Positions 12,526 to 23,546 of a DNA stretch of 64,000 bases are shown one piece after another. The notes under the pieces were generated by a model that saw only the letters and a list, made by a program, of their open reading frames with translations, had not been told where the DNA came from and did not search any database. The stretch is taken from contig NC_092674.1 of assembly GCF_964355755.1 (NCBI RefSeq), positions 6,143,001 to 6,207,000 on the forward strand. The letters run 5' to 3'. How positions within the stretch are numbered: the first letter of the stretch is position 1; each line of letters begins with the position of its first letter. The position numbers and the translations under genes are program-made. The stretch comes from Antedon mediterranea (Eukaryota; Echinodermata; Crinoidea; Comatulida; Antedonidae).

Positions 12526-12767
12526 TAATGTAAACACATTAAACCCTGTCCAGCTATCCTACACTAACAGTTTATGTTGTATAGTAATTCCAAATGGCAT
12601 TAAATTATGGTGTATAAGTTATCTGATTATATGTACAGTATTTTACTATCTGTACAAATGGTTTTCATTTAAGAATAGCAAACCATACTGATTTTGTACA
12701 TTTTTTATTATTATATATTACATTTTATGCTAGTTTTAAGTTTATATTCCAAACATTCTGCAGCTTA

Positions 12768-12916
12768 AAGCTCTGTCTACACTATCAAACTTTATGTAAT
12801 GTGCCAATATATGGACATGATGATGTCATATCACTACTATATTTGGGCATATCACTACCATATTTGGGCACATCGCACTTCTTTTGTCAAAGTAGTTTGA
12901 TATTGTAGACAGAACT
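12768..12916. mobile_element. CArG MITE, copy 5
   Basis: AAGCTCTGTCTACACTATCA to GATATTGTAGACAGAACT, with CCATATTTGG modules in the reverse orientation. Confidence 0.88.
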
Positions 12917-12967
12917 GTTGACATTTTCACAAATTGTTTGGTTGTGTACTTCTCCGCATCTAATGCC

Positions 12968-12985
12968 GGGGGGGGGGGGGGGGGG
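12968..12985 (+). repeat. Poly-G tract
   Basis: About 18 consecutive G. Likely length-variable and prone to sequencing error. Confidence 0.9.
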
Positions 12986-13559
12986 TGCAGTGTCCATGAG
13001 TCAAACTCTCTCAACATTTAGTGACGATAAGAAAAATGTGTAGACAAGAGAGATAAGCATAAAACAAGATACTTTTTAAAATTTTATAATGATTTTAATG
13101 TGACTTAAAATTATGTGATGTGTAATGTTCTATGAAATCATTTATTTAATTGATCTATTAAATTTTAAAAAAGATCTTGTTTTTTGACATAGGGAAATGT
13201 ATATCCTAGGTCTAAATGAAACCTACTAGAAATGTTACCATCAACAGAAGTACTATTCTGATTGTCGTTCCATTAACTATTCCAAATAATAAATAGCATT
13301 TAGTATTTATTATTAATACAGTCAACTCTCCCAAAACCAGAATTTTATTTTTTCACCAATAAGTCCCAAATATATTTTTACTATTAAAGACACATTCCGA
13401 ATACCAGACCTTCTAGGTACCGTATTCACTAATCACATATTTTCCTTAACTATTAAGTATTTCACTTTAACTCAATAAATATTTAAGTATTTTCCTTAAA
13501 TTGTATTCACTTAGATAGGAGATATTTTTAATATTAATGGTGTTTCCCTTAGCCTAAGT

Positions 13560-13735
13560 GTGATTGGTGAATACAGCCACTGACATATTTGGCCAGCCCA
13601 AAGGTGTCTGGTATTGGGAGAGTTAATGGTATAGACATTTCTGGCCAGCCCAAAGGTGCCTGGTATTGGGAAAGTTAACTGTATAGACATTTCTGGGCAG
13701 CCCAAAGGTGCCTGGTATTGGGAGAGTTAACTGTA
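13560..13735. repeat. About 60-bp tandem repeat, three copies
   Basis: TTTCTGGCCAGCCCAAAGG and GGTATTGGGAGAGTTAACTG recur three times with a spacing near 60 bp. Confidence 0.8.
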
Positions 13736-14197
13736 TTGGTTTTTTTTTTTTAACAATTTAAATCCTGCCTTGACTGATTTGTGACATACTTTTTTACTAA
13801 AGAGTGATAAAGTTATTTATTTCTTGATTTTAATGAAGTTGTAAATGTTATATTCCTAAAGAGCCTCAATATTTAAGATAAATAAACCAGGTTATTTGTA
13901 TTTATTTAATGATGGTATAGTCATGTGTGTACCATTATGTTTGTTCTGAAATTAAAGGCAACATCAGGGTTAGAACCACATTACTAATTTATATTTTGTT
14001 GGCTGTATATCATTTAGAATTTATGTTCTGTGCCTGATATGTTTATATATATAAAAGTATCTCTTGGGAGATCCCGCTTAAAGAATAAAAGTACTGAAAA
14101 AGATGAGGGCAAATCAATTAGAGTTCTGGTGCACGTGCGTAAAATTAAGGGACTAGTGCTGTTTCGTTAAAGAGTCGCTATCCAATCGACCATGAAA

Positions 14198-14271
14198 GCA
14201 CCAGTGGTCTAATGGTTTAGGACATCTGTATATCAAGCAGAAGGTTCCGAGTTCGAATCTCGGTCAGGGCA
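14198..14271 (+). tRNA. tRNA-like sequence, possibly a pseudogene or SINE head
   Basis: 74 nt with a paired D arm (GTCT/GGAC), anticodon stem TCTGT/GCAGA with loop ATATCAA (anticodon ATC, reading Asp GAT) and T arm CCGAG-TTCGAAT-CTCGG. A T5 run follows at 14274. The acceptor stem is poor (GCACCAG against TCAGGGC: three Watson-Crick pairs and one GU), and A34 is unusual for Asp. A degenerate tRNA or a young tRNA-derived repeat is most likely. Confidence 0.4.
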
Positions 14272-14504
14272 ACTTTTTCTCATTCTCACAGATTTTCTCA
14301 TCTTTATCGTTTCAGATTAATAATTATGTAGGTTCAATTAAATGGTGGTTAGTGCTTCTGATAGAATAACTTATCATAAAGCATGATTCCACTTGCATCT
14401 GGTGTCCAGAAAAATGTGAAGAGTACATGTAACTGCATCCATGCTGTGCAGTACATGTACTATAAAAAAACAAATAACTCATACAGCACAATTGAGTTTT
14501 TCTT

Positions 14505-14617
14505 AAGCTCTGTCTGCACTATCAAACTAGTTTGTGATGTGCCCAAATATGGTAGTGATATGATCTTCGTGTCCATATGTGGACACATCACATAAAGTTT
14601 GATAGTGTAGACCCGAG
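14505..14617. mobile_element. CArG MITE, copy 6 (short)
   Basis: AAGCTCTGTCTGCACTATCA to GATAGTGTAGACCCGAG; a single CCAAATATGG module and a diverged CCATATGTGG. Confidence 0.86.
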
Positions 14618-15888
14618 TTTCAGACACTGTAAGTGGGGTTGCTTGTTTGTCCAATCATAAATGCATAAAATGTAATCAATGTCTTTTCAATTTCAACAAT
14701 ATTTAATGAGGGTGGTCCATAATTTTAGGGACCCTCAGAACAATACAATTGAAAAAAACTATATGAATATAACAGTTGACAACAGTAAAAATTAAAACAA
14801 ATAATTAGAATGTCAATAAATAAATAAATACAGTTAATACTTTTGTGTACATGAGGTATTATTCATACAAGATACAAGAAAAATTCATATAATTATAGAG
14901 GGCCCTATGCTTAATTTATGTACATTTTTTTTCTTTTAAATTATAGCTTTTCATAGCACACAGTTCAAAAGACTAAAGCAAATCGGATCATCTTTACAAG
15001 ATGTAAGTATATGTGGGGTTTTAATTCTATACTACAGTACAACCAAAGCATTTTGGAATAATGGTATAAGAGGGTCTGTAGGATAGTTGTATAATGCAGT
15101 AAAGCCTCTCTATTTTAAATAATACAGCCAAAACCTGTTTAATCGAGGGACACCCCAATTAATAAGGGTAACAATTCGCTCAAACCAAGACAAATAAACA
15201 GAAAAAAACTCGCATTTAACTACAGTATAATTATTTATTATTTTTGCTAAAATATAACACTATACAAATACAAAACTATGCAAAAATACACGAGTAAGGT
15301 TATTCTGTTTATGTCACTAAATAAATAAGTACGTTTTGCTAAATAAAAACTTGTTAACTATCAAAATAAGGATTTCTCGTTTACTAATTTAAAAATACAA
15401 ATTTACTATAAATTACATTATTAATGTTTAAAACTAAAAATTTAACATATATAAAAAGGTTACAAAAATATAACCACCCTTTTAAAATACAGTTAATTTA
15501 TTTTTTCACACACAATTCACAATTGTAAAACTTTTAAACCTTAAAAAAAAATGATTTTAAAATGTTATAGACGTCACACACAATTCACAAGTACTGTTTT
15601 AAATTACCATATTAAAAATTAAAATTAGCAACAATTATTTATTACATGTAATATATTGTGATATATTTCTTAATTTGAAAATATTTTAAATAATCAGTTT
15701 CTGTTTTAATAGCATGTTAAACACTTTTACAAAATCTAACATTTTGGCAAAGTACTTAACCATTTCACATTAACTTTTGAATACATTTAGATAAGGCAAG
15801 AACAAATGATTTGAAATTCGATATTTTTGTATAAAAATCATTTTATATTTAACCTTTGATTTAAATTGTTTTTGTTAAACAGATTCAA

Positions 15889-18800
15889 CTATAAGGACTG
15901 GCAGATTGTACGCACATTCCACGGGAACAAGAATGCGGAACGGTCTTCCGTAGGTGACGTGGAGTCGTCGATGAAGACGTCATCTGTGACCGGACTGGTA
16001 CATTCAGAATTGTCATCAGAAGAACTATGAAAAACAATAAAATGTCATATCACTACCAAATTTGGGCATATCACTACCACATTTGGACACATCACATCAC
16101 TCACACAGTATAGAAAAAAATGTTATGGTAGAAAACATCCCTTCTTTGGGAAATCTCTATACACTTTCCTGTGAAATAAATTAAGGGGGAAATATGTTTT
16201 AAACATTTTAGTTCCTGTGGGTTCTAATACATTCTATTACATGAACACTTCCCTGTAAAAATGAACAAGCCAATAGAGAGGTTTCGCAATCTTACGAATA
16301 CGATAACGAAAACGGTCACGCACACATATTCGTTTTTCGTAAGCCAGTAAAAATCTGTTTCGCATGGCAACGAAATATTGAGGGCGCCGTACAAAACGTG
16401 ACTGCGGTAAATTTGAGCGAAGCGCAGGTACGTGTTGCTTGGTGCTTGGCTGCCTAGGCCTAGCGTAACATCAAAGCAAGTGAGGACTTTAAAAACTGCT
16501 ATTTATCAAATTTACCTGGCATTTTAGTAAATTACTTCAGTAAATTTCTTTCAATAAATCTATAATTATATTATAATCATGAATCATTCCTGATTCAAAT
16601 GAAAAATGTGAAAAATAGATCAAAAACTATACTCGTTTTGTAATTACGAATATGACTGGTGATATTCGGCAACACGAATACGCTTTACGAATATGAAATG
16701 GGGATCAGCTCAAAAGTTTCACAAATGTGTGACGTATCCGTTTTCGTAAGGCTGCGAAACCTCCCTAATATATATTTTTTACACTATGGCCAATTCAGGG
16801 GACACCCCTATTGAGCTCTGTCTAAACTATCAAACTGTGATGCTGATGATGTCAAATCCATACCATACTTGGGATGTCACTACCATATTTGGGCAATTCA
16901 CACTTTTTTTGTCAAACTAGTTTGATAGTGTAGACTGATAGTGTAGAGTCTATAAGAAAACTCAATTGTGCCGGGTCTCAAACATTGCTGGGTTTCAAAG
17001 GTGTCCCCTTAATAGGGGCTCTATTGTATGTATGAAATCTAACCTTTCTGCAGTGATTGACTCTCCATCAGACGTCCTTAAAAGTGGCGGTTCATTTTCA
17101 GGTATTGGCGGAAGATGACACGCTGTCATACAACTCATGCGTATCTGCTTTGCTGTTCGCATCGACACCGTCCATGACAGTTTACTGTGAGGGCGCTTGC
17201 ATTCAGGTGATGCGTAGATGTCAAGAAAATCCCTCATTAAGGACTTACATTGTAGTAATTCACTATCGGACATCTGGTAAGGATGAAAAAAAAAAACACA
17301 ATTGTTTTAAAGAAACAAAAATTACGAAGAGGTAGAAATATAAACTAGGGTACATCAGCATGATGTTAGGGGGCAGGGTGGATAATTTGCTTTCCATGAC
17401 TAAAGCTCGGTTCCCACTAGTAGACGCAGCGCAAGCGACATTTTGAATAATCTATTACTTGCATTGCATCCTAGTGAGAATCAAGATTTAACAAGTTCTA
17501 TAAATTACCTGCTTGTTGTTTTGGTACAGTAAACGGTAAATTATACGATAGATTAATCTGCGCATAGGCCTACTTGTATAGTATACACCATTCCATTTCA
17601 TATTAAGCTCTGTCTACACTATCATACTTTATGTGATAACAAAATGTGGACATGATGATGTCATATCACTACCATATTTGGGAATATCCCCATCATATTT
17701 GGGCTCATCACACCAAACTACTGTAGTTTGATAGTGTAGACAGAGCCTTAGAGCCAGTTCACTTACACGTGTATGGAGTTGTAGAGCTAGTAGACACCTT
17801 GTCCATTCACGTTCAGCCGGGTTACAATGAACGCGAGCAAAATCTGCCAACTCGTATGTTAATAATGCTAAAGCTTTTACAGAAGACTGCAAGATAAAAA
17901 ACAAATTCTAGTGTAATTGATCGCACATTCTTCATAAAAAGGAGATCTTAAAATTCAAAATATATATTCAAACATCAAGCTGGCAAAAAGAAGATGGCCA
18001 AACCATAGAGGGTGCTATACTTTTTTTTTTAATTCATCCAAAAACAGATGTTTTTGTAAAACCAAAACAAATTTCACACAACTCCCACCATTAACAGGAG
18101 ACTTAGGAGGTCTGGTAATAAGCCGCCCGTCATACGTATATTAGACATTGGATTACTGATCGTGAGATCGTGGTTCGAATCAAATTTTCTCCGCATTGCT
18201 TGTATCTTTAGGCAAGATACTTCAATTTGCCTCTCTCCACCTAGGTGTACAAATGTGTACCTGGTAAGGTCAAGACACATTGCGATGATTACTAGCTGCA
18301 TTATGGGAGTATGTTTTCAAATTATCTTTTGTTAATCATTTCGGAAATTCATTGCTTGTTTTACAAAAATATGTAACAATACATAATAAATAAAATTAGT
18401 AAAAATTTAACCAAAAAAAATGAACAGGGTAATAATGTGCTATGTAAGTTACCTTTGAGAATGATTATTCATGAAAAAGGGTGCTATAGAAATTATTATT
18501 AATTATTCCGAGAATCAGGCCTGGTCTTTTTAAAAATGTAGGTGTGCTACAAATTGCACTCCTCAATACATTCAGGGGTGCTGTAGGTGTGCCGTTTGTA
18601 TTTTGGTGTGTAGAAGTTTACCAAATTTAAGTGTGTTGTAAATCACACTCCTCAAGGGCAGCTTAGGAGTGTGATCGCACTCGCTCACCTCAAAAGAAAA
18701 AAGCCTGATAAATGTTACATTACCTTATAATGAACAAATGCAAAATGGCACATGGATGCTTCTAATTTTCTCGTAATCCTGTCCAAAAACTCCTGCCACG

Positions 18801-21026
18801 TGTTTTTCTGTATATTCATTGCGTTGTTTGATTTACAAAATGAATGATAGATCTGCAGAAAGGTGTTTGAGTTGGTACCCTGAATGTCGAACTGAAGCTT
18901 TTCTAAAATAATACGTTCCATACGCGAGAGGTCGCTTAGAGATGCCCTGCATTGGCCGATGCGTAGTAAATGTTTTGCACACATATGATTCTAGAAATAA
19001 AAATTAGGTAAAGCTCTGTCTACGCTATTGAACTTGTTTGACAAAAAAAAGTGTGATGTGCCCAAATATGGTATTGTATGCCTAAATATGGTAGTGATAT
19101 GCCCAAACATGGTAGTGATATGCCCAAACATGGTAGTGATATGACATCATGTCCATATATGGACACATCACATTTTTTGTCACATAAAGTTTGATAGTGT
19201 AGACAGAGCTTAAGAGAAGTTTAATAGATTTATTTAGTTTACAATTTGCCAAAACTGTACACTTCAATATCATTCTAGTACCCTATATAGAATGATCTGT
19301 TATAATTAAATATAGTACAGCCTTTTTTCAGTGTGAACATACCTTTGGTTCTTCTATTGTCTTGACTGCCATGTAAAAACAACATGTACTCACACACATG
19401 ATATGATGAGCTCGGGCCTAAACAAATGAACAAAAATATTCAAAAACAACATTTACAAACACATAAGATATGATGTGATGAGCTTGCGCAAAAAAAAAAT
19501 GTCTAGGGGTAAGATTTTCATCAACTTTCATTAAACATTACATTTTTTCTATAGCGCCCTCTATTATTTTTAATTTGTTTAAATTCGGTTTACACTTGAT
19601 GCTTTGCTGATGCAATTGTCAGAAAAGTTATGCAGTAAACAAAATTAAGGGCTATAGAGCCTTGTTATAACCTCCAATACTTTGTAAAATGAAGGAAATA
19701 TTTTTTTCTCTAGGTTTGATTGAAGGAAGTAAATGTATAATATAATTTATGCATACATGAATGGTTTTATAAAGTATGCAGGAAATGAGACGGAAATTGT
19801 TTATTTGCGAACAAATAACATTTTCTACTACAAACATTTATAGAAATACTTTTAAAAAAAGCTGCATTATGCAAAATGAAATGTAACTATTTTTGTTATA
19901 AGTAGAACCACCTTGGGACATCTCTATGAGGTGAGACGGAAGATTAATGTGCTTTGCCACCAGCGTATTAAAGGGACACTTGTTGGGTCCCGAAGGTGAA
20001 GGTACTCAGTAGCATAGCACAAAGGCCCCTGGTTTAGGAATGCTGGAGCCCTCTGGCGTTTTTAGGCCTTTTCGCATATTTGAATGCCTCTGGGCACTGC
20101 TCAGGGGCCCCCATAAGCCCCGGGGCCTCTGGGTTTAGCCAGTGAGCGCTCATAGCAATTACGCCACTGAAGGTGCCCCATAACAAGAGTTCTATTCTAC
20201 CGAAAAGGGAATTATTTTAATAATTTTTAAATTCTTTCAGTGCTATGGATGCTTACTTTAACAATTGATAAAAATCTTCCCATAATGTTCACCGCCTGGA
20301 AGAATGTTTCAGGAGAGAGTTTGTAGAAACGGTTTAAGCAACGAAGTCTGTCAACCACTTTGATGTACAAGTCTATTGTCAAGTCACCAGATTTCTAGAA
20401 AAGTAGATACAGTAATAATAATATAAATGTTAATATATTTTTTCTGCACCTTCAGACAGTTATATTCAATTACCACGCGGTAGCTTATTATATAGCTCTT
20501 CGGCTGAAAAAATTAGGTTATTTGGAAACGCGGACTGGACATGCACACACACACCCAAAAGCACATCTGGGAAAAGACAATCTACATAAACATATGTTGA
20601 AAAATATTAAGATGCATGTAGACAGTAGATCGTCAGATGAGCGGCATTTTTTTGCTGTGTTAAGGGCCTTTCACACCTGTTCCGGCGAATCGAACGCCAA
20701 TGTTTCGTTTTCACAACGCTCCACGCGGCCAAGCACCAATCGATATGCGCGTAGCCGCGTAAAAACGAAACATTGACGTTCGATTGGATTTGCCGTCGCC
20801 GGACCGGAACCATGCCGGAGCAGGTGTGAAAGGCCCTTTAGGATGGAAAATAGAAGATTAATAAAAGTAGCCCCACATCATGCGACCCCACATTTAAATA
20901 AAATGAATGAAGTTAAAATACCTTGTTTGAAAATTGTAAATAACCTATGTGTGGGCTATATTTTTCTTCAGATTTTAGAGCTGAATGAAGGTCATTTAAT
21001 AGTTGATCTATGTAGGTGGCTGCCAT
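15889..21026 (-). CDS. CCNG2: Cyclin G (pro-orthologue of CCNG1/CCNG2)
   Basis: Atypical cyclin. In vertebrates cyclin G proteins restrain the cell cycle and recruit PP2A; that role is from the family, not the sequence. Coding exons on the minus strand, 5' to 3': 21026-20922, 20394-20257, 19417-19343, 18990-18724, 17886-17767, 17273-17044 and 16024-15889. They sum to 1,071 nt (356 aa; human cyclin G2 is 344). The first five are phase 0. The start ATG has a good context (AAGAAAATGGC). The cyclin box runs from exon 2 (SPETFFQAVNIMGRFLSIVK) through exon 4 (LSRMERIILEKL). Exon 6 carries the cyclin-G-specific LSWTVSMRTAKQI and HLPPIPE. The C-terminus (AFLFPWNVRTIC) resembles the cyclin G end. It is convergent with the growth factor gene and divergent from cyclin I. 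The symbol reflects synteny; a pre-vertebrate gene is equally related to CCNG1. Confidence 0.93.
16042..16100. mobile_element. CArG MITE fragment, copy 7
   Basis: Only internal modules remain (GTCATATCACTACCAAATTT, GGCATATCACTACC, GACACATCACATC). It abuts the last cyclin G exon. Confidence 0.65.
16276..16765. mobile_element. MITE family C (TA-flanked), copy 2
   Basis: About 490 bp, closely similar to the copy at 11348 over its whole length. TA at both flanks. Lies in cyclin G intron 6. Confidence 0.88.
16785..17035. repeat. GGGGACACC dispersed repeat interrupted by a MITE
   Basis: AGGGGACACCCCTATTG is separated from the matching AGGTGTCCCCTTAATAGGGG by the CArG MITE at 16813, showing that the MITE arrived later. 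Confidence 0.7.
16813..16936. mobile_element. CArG MITE, copy 8
   Basis: GAGCTCTGTCTAAACTATCA to GATAGTGTAGACTGATAG; inserted into the repeat above. Confidence 0.85.
17605..17748. mobile_element. CArG MITE, copy 9
   Basis: TTAAGCTCTGTCTACACTAT to GTAGACAGAGCCTTA, in cyclin G intron 5, about 20 bp from the donor of the preceding exon. Confidence 0.88.
18095..18510 (+). mobile_element. tRNA-derived SINE family 2, copy 1
   Basis: Box-B-like GTGGTTCGAATC, then CTGCATTATGGGAGTAT and a terminal GTGCTATAGAAATTATTATT. The middle section CTAGCTGCATTATGGGAGTA recurs at 55,475. Confidence 0.55.
18522..18710. repeat. Dispersed repeat D, copy 1
   Basis: About 185 bp nearly identical to 52,583-52,767: GTGTGCTACAAAT, CACTCCTCAATACATTCAGG, GGTGTGTAGAAGTTTACC and GTGATCGCACTCGCTC shared in order. 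Complementary ends (CTTTT ... AAAAG) suggest a MITE. Confidence 0.8.
19011..19211. mobile_element. CArG MITE, copy 10 (long)
   Basis: AAGCTCTGTCTACGCTATTG to GATAGTGTAGACAGAGCTT with four or more tandem modules; the longest uninterrupted copy in the window. Confidence 0.9.
19985..20175 (-). repeat. Dispersed repeat E, copy 1
   Basis: Inverse of 39,535-39,705: GGGCACTGCTCAGGGGCCCC, GCGCTCATA and ACGCCACTG are shared. Confidence 0.65.
20662..20839. mobile_element. GC-rich palindromic MITE
   Basis: AAGGGCCTTTCACACCTGTT at the left pairs with CAGGTGTGAAAGGCCCTTT at the right; inner arms (AACGCCAATGTTTCGTTTT / AACGAAACATTGACGTTCG) also pair. In cyclin G intron 1. Confidence 0.85.
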
Positions 21027-23546
21027 TTTCTTGCTTCAGTGTTTATCCAGCAAACTATCTGTAAAATACAGTAAAAACAGTGTTTGATATCAAAGAATTA
21101 TTTTTAGATTTCTAGCAAACACTGATTTAAACAATTTGTTTAGGAGCGCACATTTAGCAGAACAAATAAGCCTATAGAGGCCTAGGCCTATATGATGGTT
21201 GGTTTTCTACTGTAAAGAAATGTGTATACAAAACATGCATTTGCATAATTAATTGAACCAATTAAAGGTCCAACCCCCAGCAAGTAATTAAATGTATACC
21301 AGAATAATACTATTACTAGGCCTAGGTCTATACTATAGTAACACTAACAGATAGCCTAGTCTAACCCAATTGGAGGTAATATACCTCCATCTAGGCCTAT
21401 ACTATGACTATGGATATGATGATGACCTGACCAGAGCTAATGAAATCAATAAAGAGGCCTAATAACAACTAGGCCTAGGCCTAGGCCCGGTAGGCTACTA
21501 ACTAGCCTAGCTAGGCCTCTAGCTAGGCCTACTAGTGTTCCTGCATACTTGGTCATTATTTATTGCAATTCAACTAACCAAAATACTACTTTATTTAGCT
21601 ACACCTATATAATAGAAGGAAGCAATTTGTAGCTAGGCCTAGGCCTGCAGCTATCGTGAGAGCGGGAAGAATGTCTACAAACAATGTTCACTTCGTCGAC
21701 GGTGTCGATCAGCTGCACGCAGTAGTGTGTTGTTTACTGCTGGACCAACTTCCCTCTTTAAAACAACAAAGAATTTGAACTGCGCGCCTTTTCTGGATCG
21801 TTGGCAGAAAACCAATGAAGCGAATCTCTTTTGCATAATTTTGCCAAATGCCAAATAACACAAACAGACGCATTTTAGATTTAACCGCTTAGTGTCAACA
21901 TGAATTTATGCGTACAAATGTTTATATAAATCTTACAGATATTGAATATCACATTGAAATTAACTGAATTGTAGGATGTAAAAATTACACTTTGTCAAAT
22001 TATTTTGACTTTAGTCTGGAACTATTTTTTTGCGGTTTGATACAAATAAGGAAGGTAATCGGTGACTATTGGACCAAACAAAAACGTCACTCGTCAGCTG
22101 CTGTAATTACTTCGCAATCCTTCGGAGGCTAAACATCAAATTTTTTTTCAATAGAAATTTTTCATTTTTTTCTGTTAAATAAGATGTACAAAATGTGTTA
22201 GAAGATACTGGTATTATTTGTGAAGCTTAGTGCTCACACTAACCTAACAAACCAATGGTTTTGTTTCTTTTGTGAGTGAGAGGTAAGCAATTTCTTTTCT
22301 GCTGTTCAGGGTTGGGTTTGACAGCTGATCTCGACAACAACCGAAATGGGGTCAACCGTTTTGTTTGATAAACAAGAGGCCTAGCTAGCTAGGCGTATCT
22401 AGGGCGTAGGCTATATTTTTCACTTTGTCTTGTGTTAAAATTGCGCAAAATGTTCAGTTTATTATGAAGCTTATGTCCTACTACTACTAACTGCACAGGC
22501 CTATTTTTTTCATTCGTACAGGAAACAAACAATTTTGATGATTTAAAAATGATTTGATCCTATCTAGCCTATGACTCGGAGGCCTATTAGGCCTATTTGT
22601 ACTGACTGTGTACAACAGCTTAATATTATAAATGTATATTCCCCAATTTGAAATTCACAACAATATATTTGTATTATTTCAAATTTACAAAATGGGGATG
22701 AATATTTTGGTTACATTAATTATTATTTGTCAGTGTTCTATTCTACTCTTTATTTTAATGAATTATTTTAAACCACCTGTAACTTTTACATTATATTTAT
22801 AATTTATACACCTACCTTTGGAAACATAATTATTAATAATTAATATTTTCTCATAGTGCTTATGTAAGCCGTTTTGCTTAATAATATTGTTTTCAGTTTC
22901 TTGCCTGTACTTGTTGATGTCATGTCCTCAATTGTTTGTTAAGCAAACAACATCCCTTTGGCCCCCAATATAACTGATGCAATGGAAATGAAAGAATAGA
23001 TTGGCAATATTTAGGTCAAACAAAAATTCCCTATGACTGAGTCAACTTTAATTTCACCAGAGTATTTATAGCATAATTCTAGAATAAAAATGTCTATTCT
23101 TGAATGTTCTTTGGTTTGTAGGTGTGGTATAATTATTTATAGTGGTTAAAAATGGTGGTTTAAAATATTCATTGTGATTAACCTTGCTATCTTTGTATGC
23201 ATTGTTGTAAGCCTATTAATTATTATTTTTTGGGAAAGTTTGTGGTTCATAAAAAGAACACTTCTTTAGACCCTGAGATGTTTTTGTACAGGGCTTAATA
23301 GTAATTACACAAACAGGGAAATTAGAATGAATTTACAGTAGTTTTCTAAAAATATTTTAGTATAAAATATACCAAATTTAGTTTTTATTGCAAATAACAA
23401 TGTATATTTCCATATTTGTATCACCATTTTTAAAGTGATATTTTCAAAATTACCGTCCATGGTGAAAACATTATTACAACAATAATTTGATTTTTTTTTC
23501 TTTAAGGTCCTTTGTGTAGTTGTGTGTGGTGGTGGTTATCAACAAA
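21027..23546. promoter_or_regulatory. Shared divergent promoter region of cyclin G and cyclin I
   Basis: This 2.5-kb interval separates the two start codons (cyclin G leftward, cyclin I rightward). It is unusually rich in AGGCCTA palindromes (about 21,179-21,648 and 22,376-22,600) and has a relatively GC-richer core near 21,640-21,880. It contains TTGTTTAC, the FOXO consensus, at 21730-21737. A splice-acceptor-like TTTACAG on the minus strand near 21,060 suggests an untranslated first exon of cyclin G; a TTTAAG near 23,506 suggests the same for cyclin I. No transcription start can be placed. Confidence 0.55.

Larger units (their letters stand above)
11007..15888. other. Convergent intergenic region (growth factor 3' end to cyclin G 3' end)
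   Basis: Holds three transposon-like elements, a homopolymer G tract, a triplicated 60-bp repeat and a tRNA-like sequence, listed separately. No protein exon was recognised. Confidence 0.65.

Noticed and set aside
17057-17335. 92-residue plus-strand frame
   Set aside because: Antisense shadow of a cyclin G coding exon.
21675-21863. 62-residue minus-strand frame in the cyclin G upstream region
   Set aside because: Basic, low-information sequence without homology; probably 5'UTR or promoter DNA.
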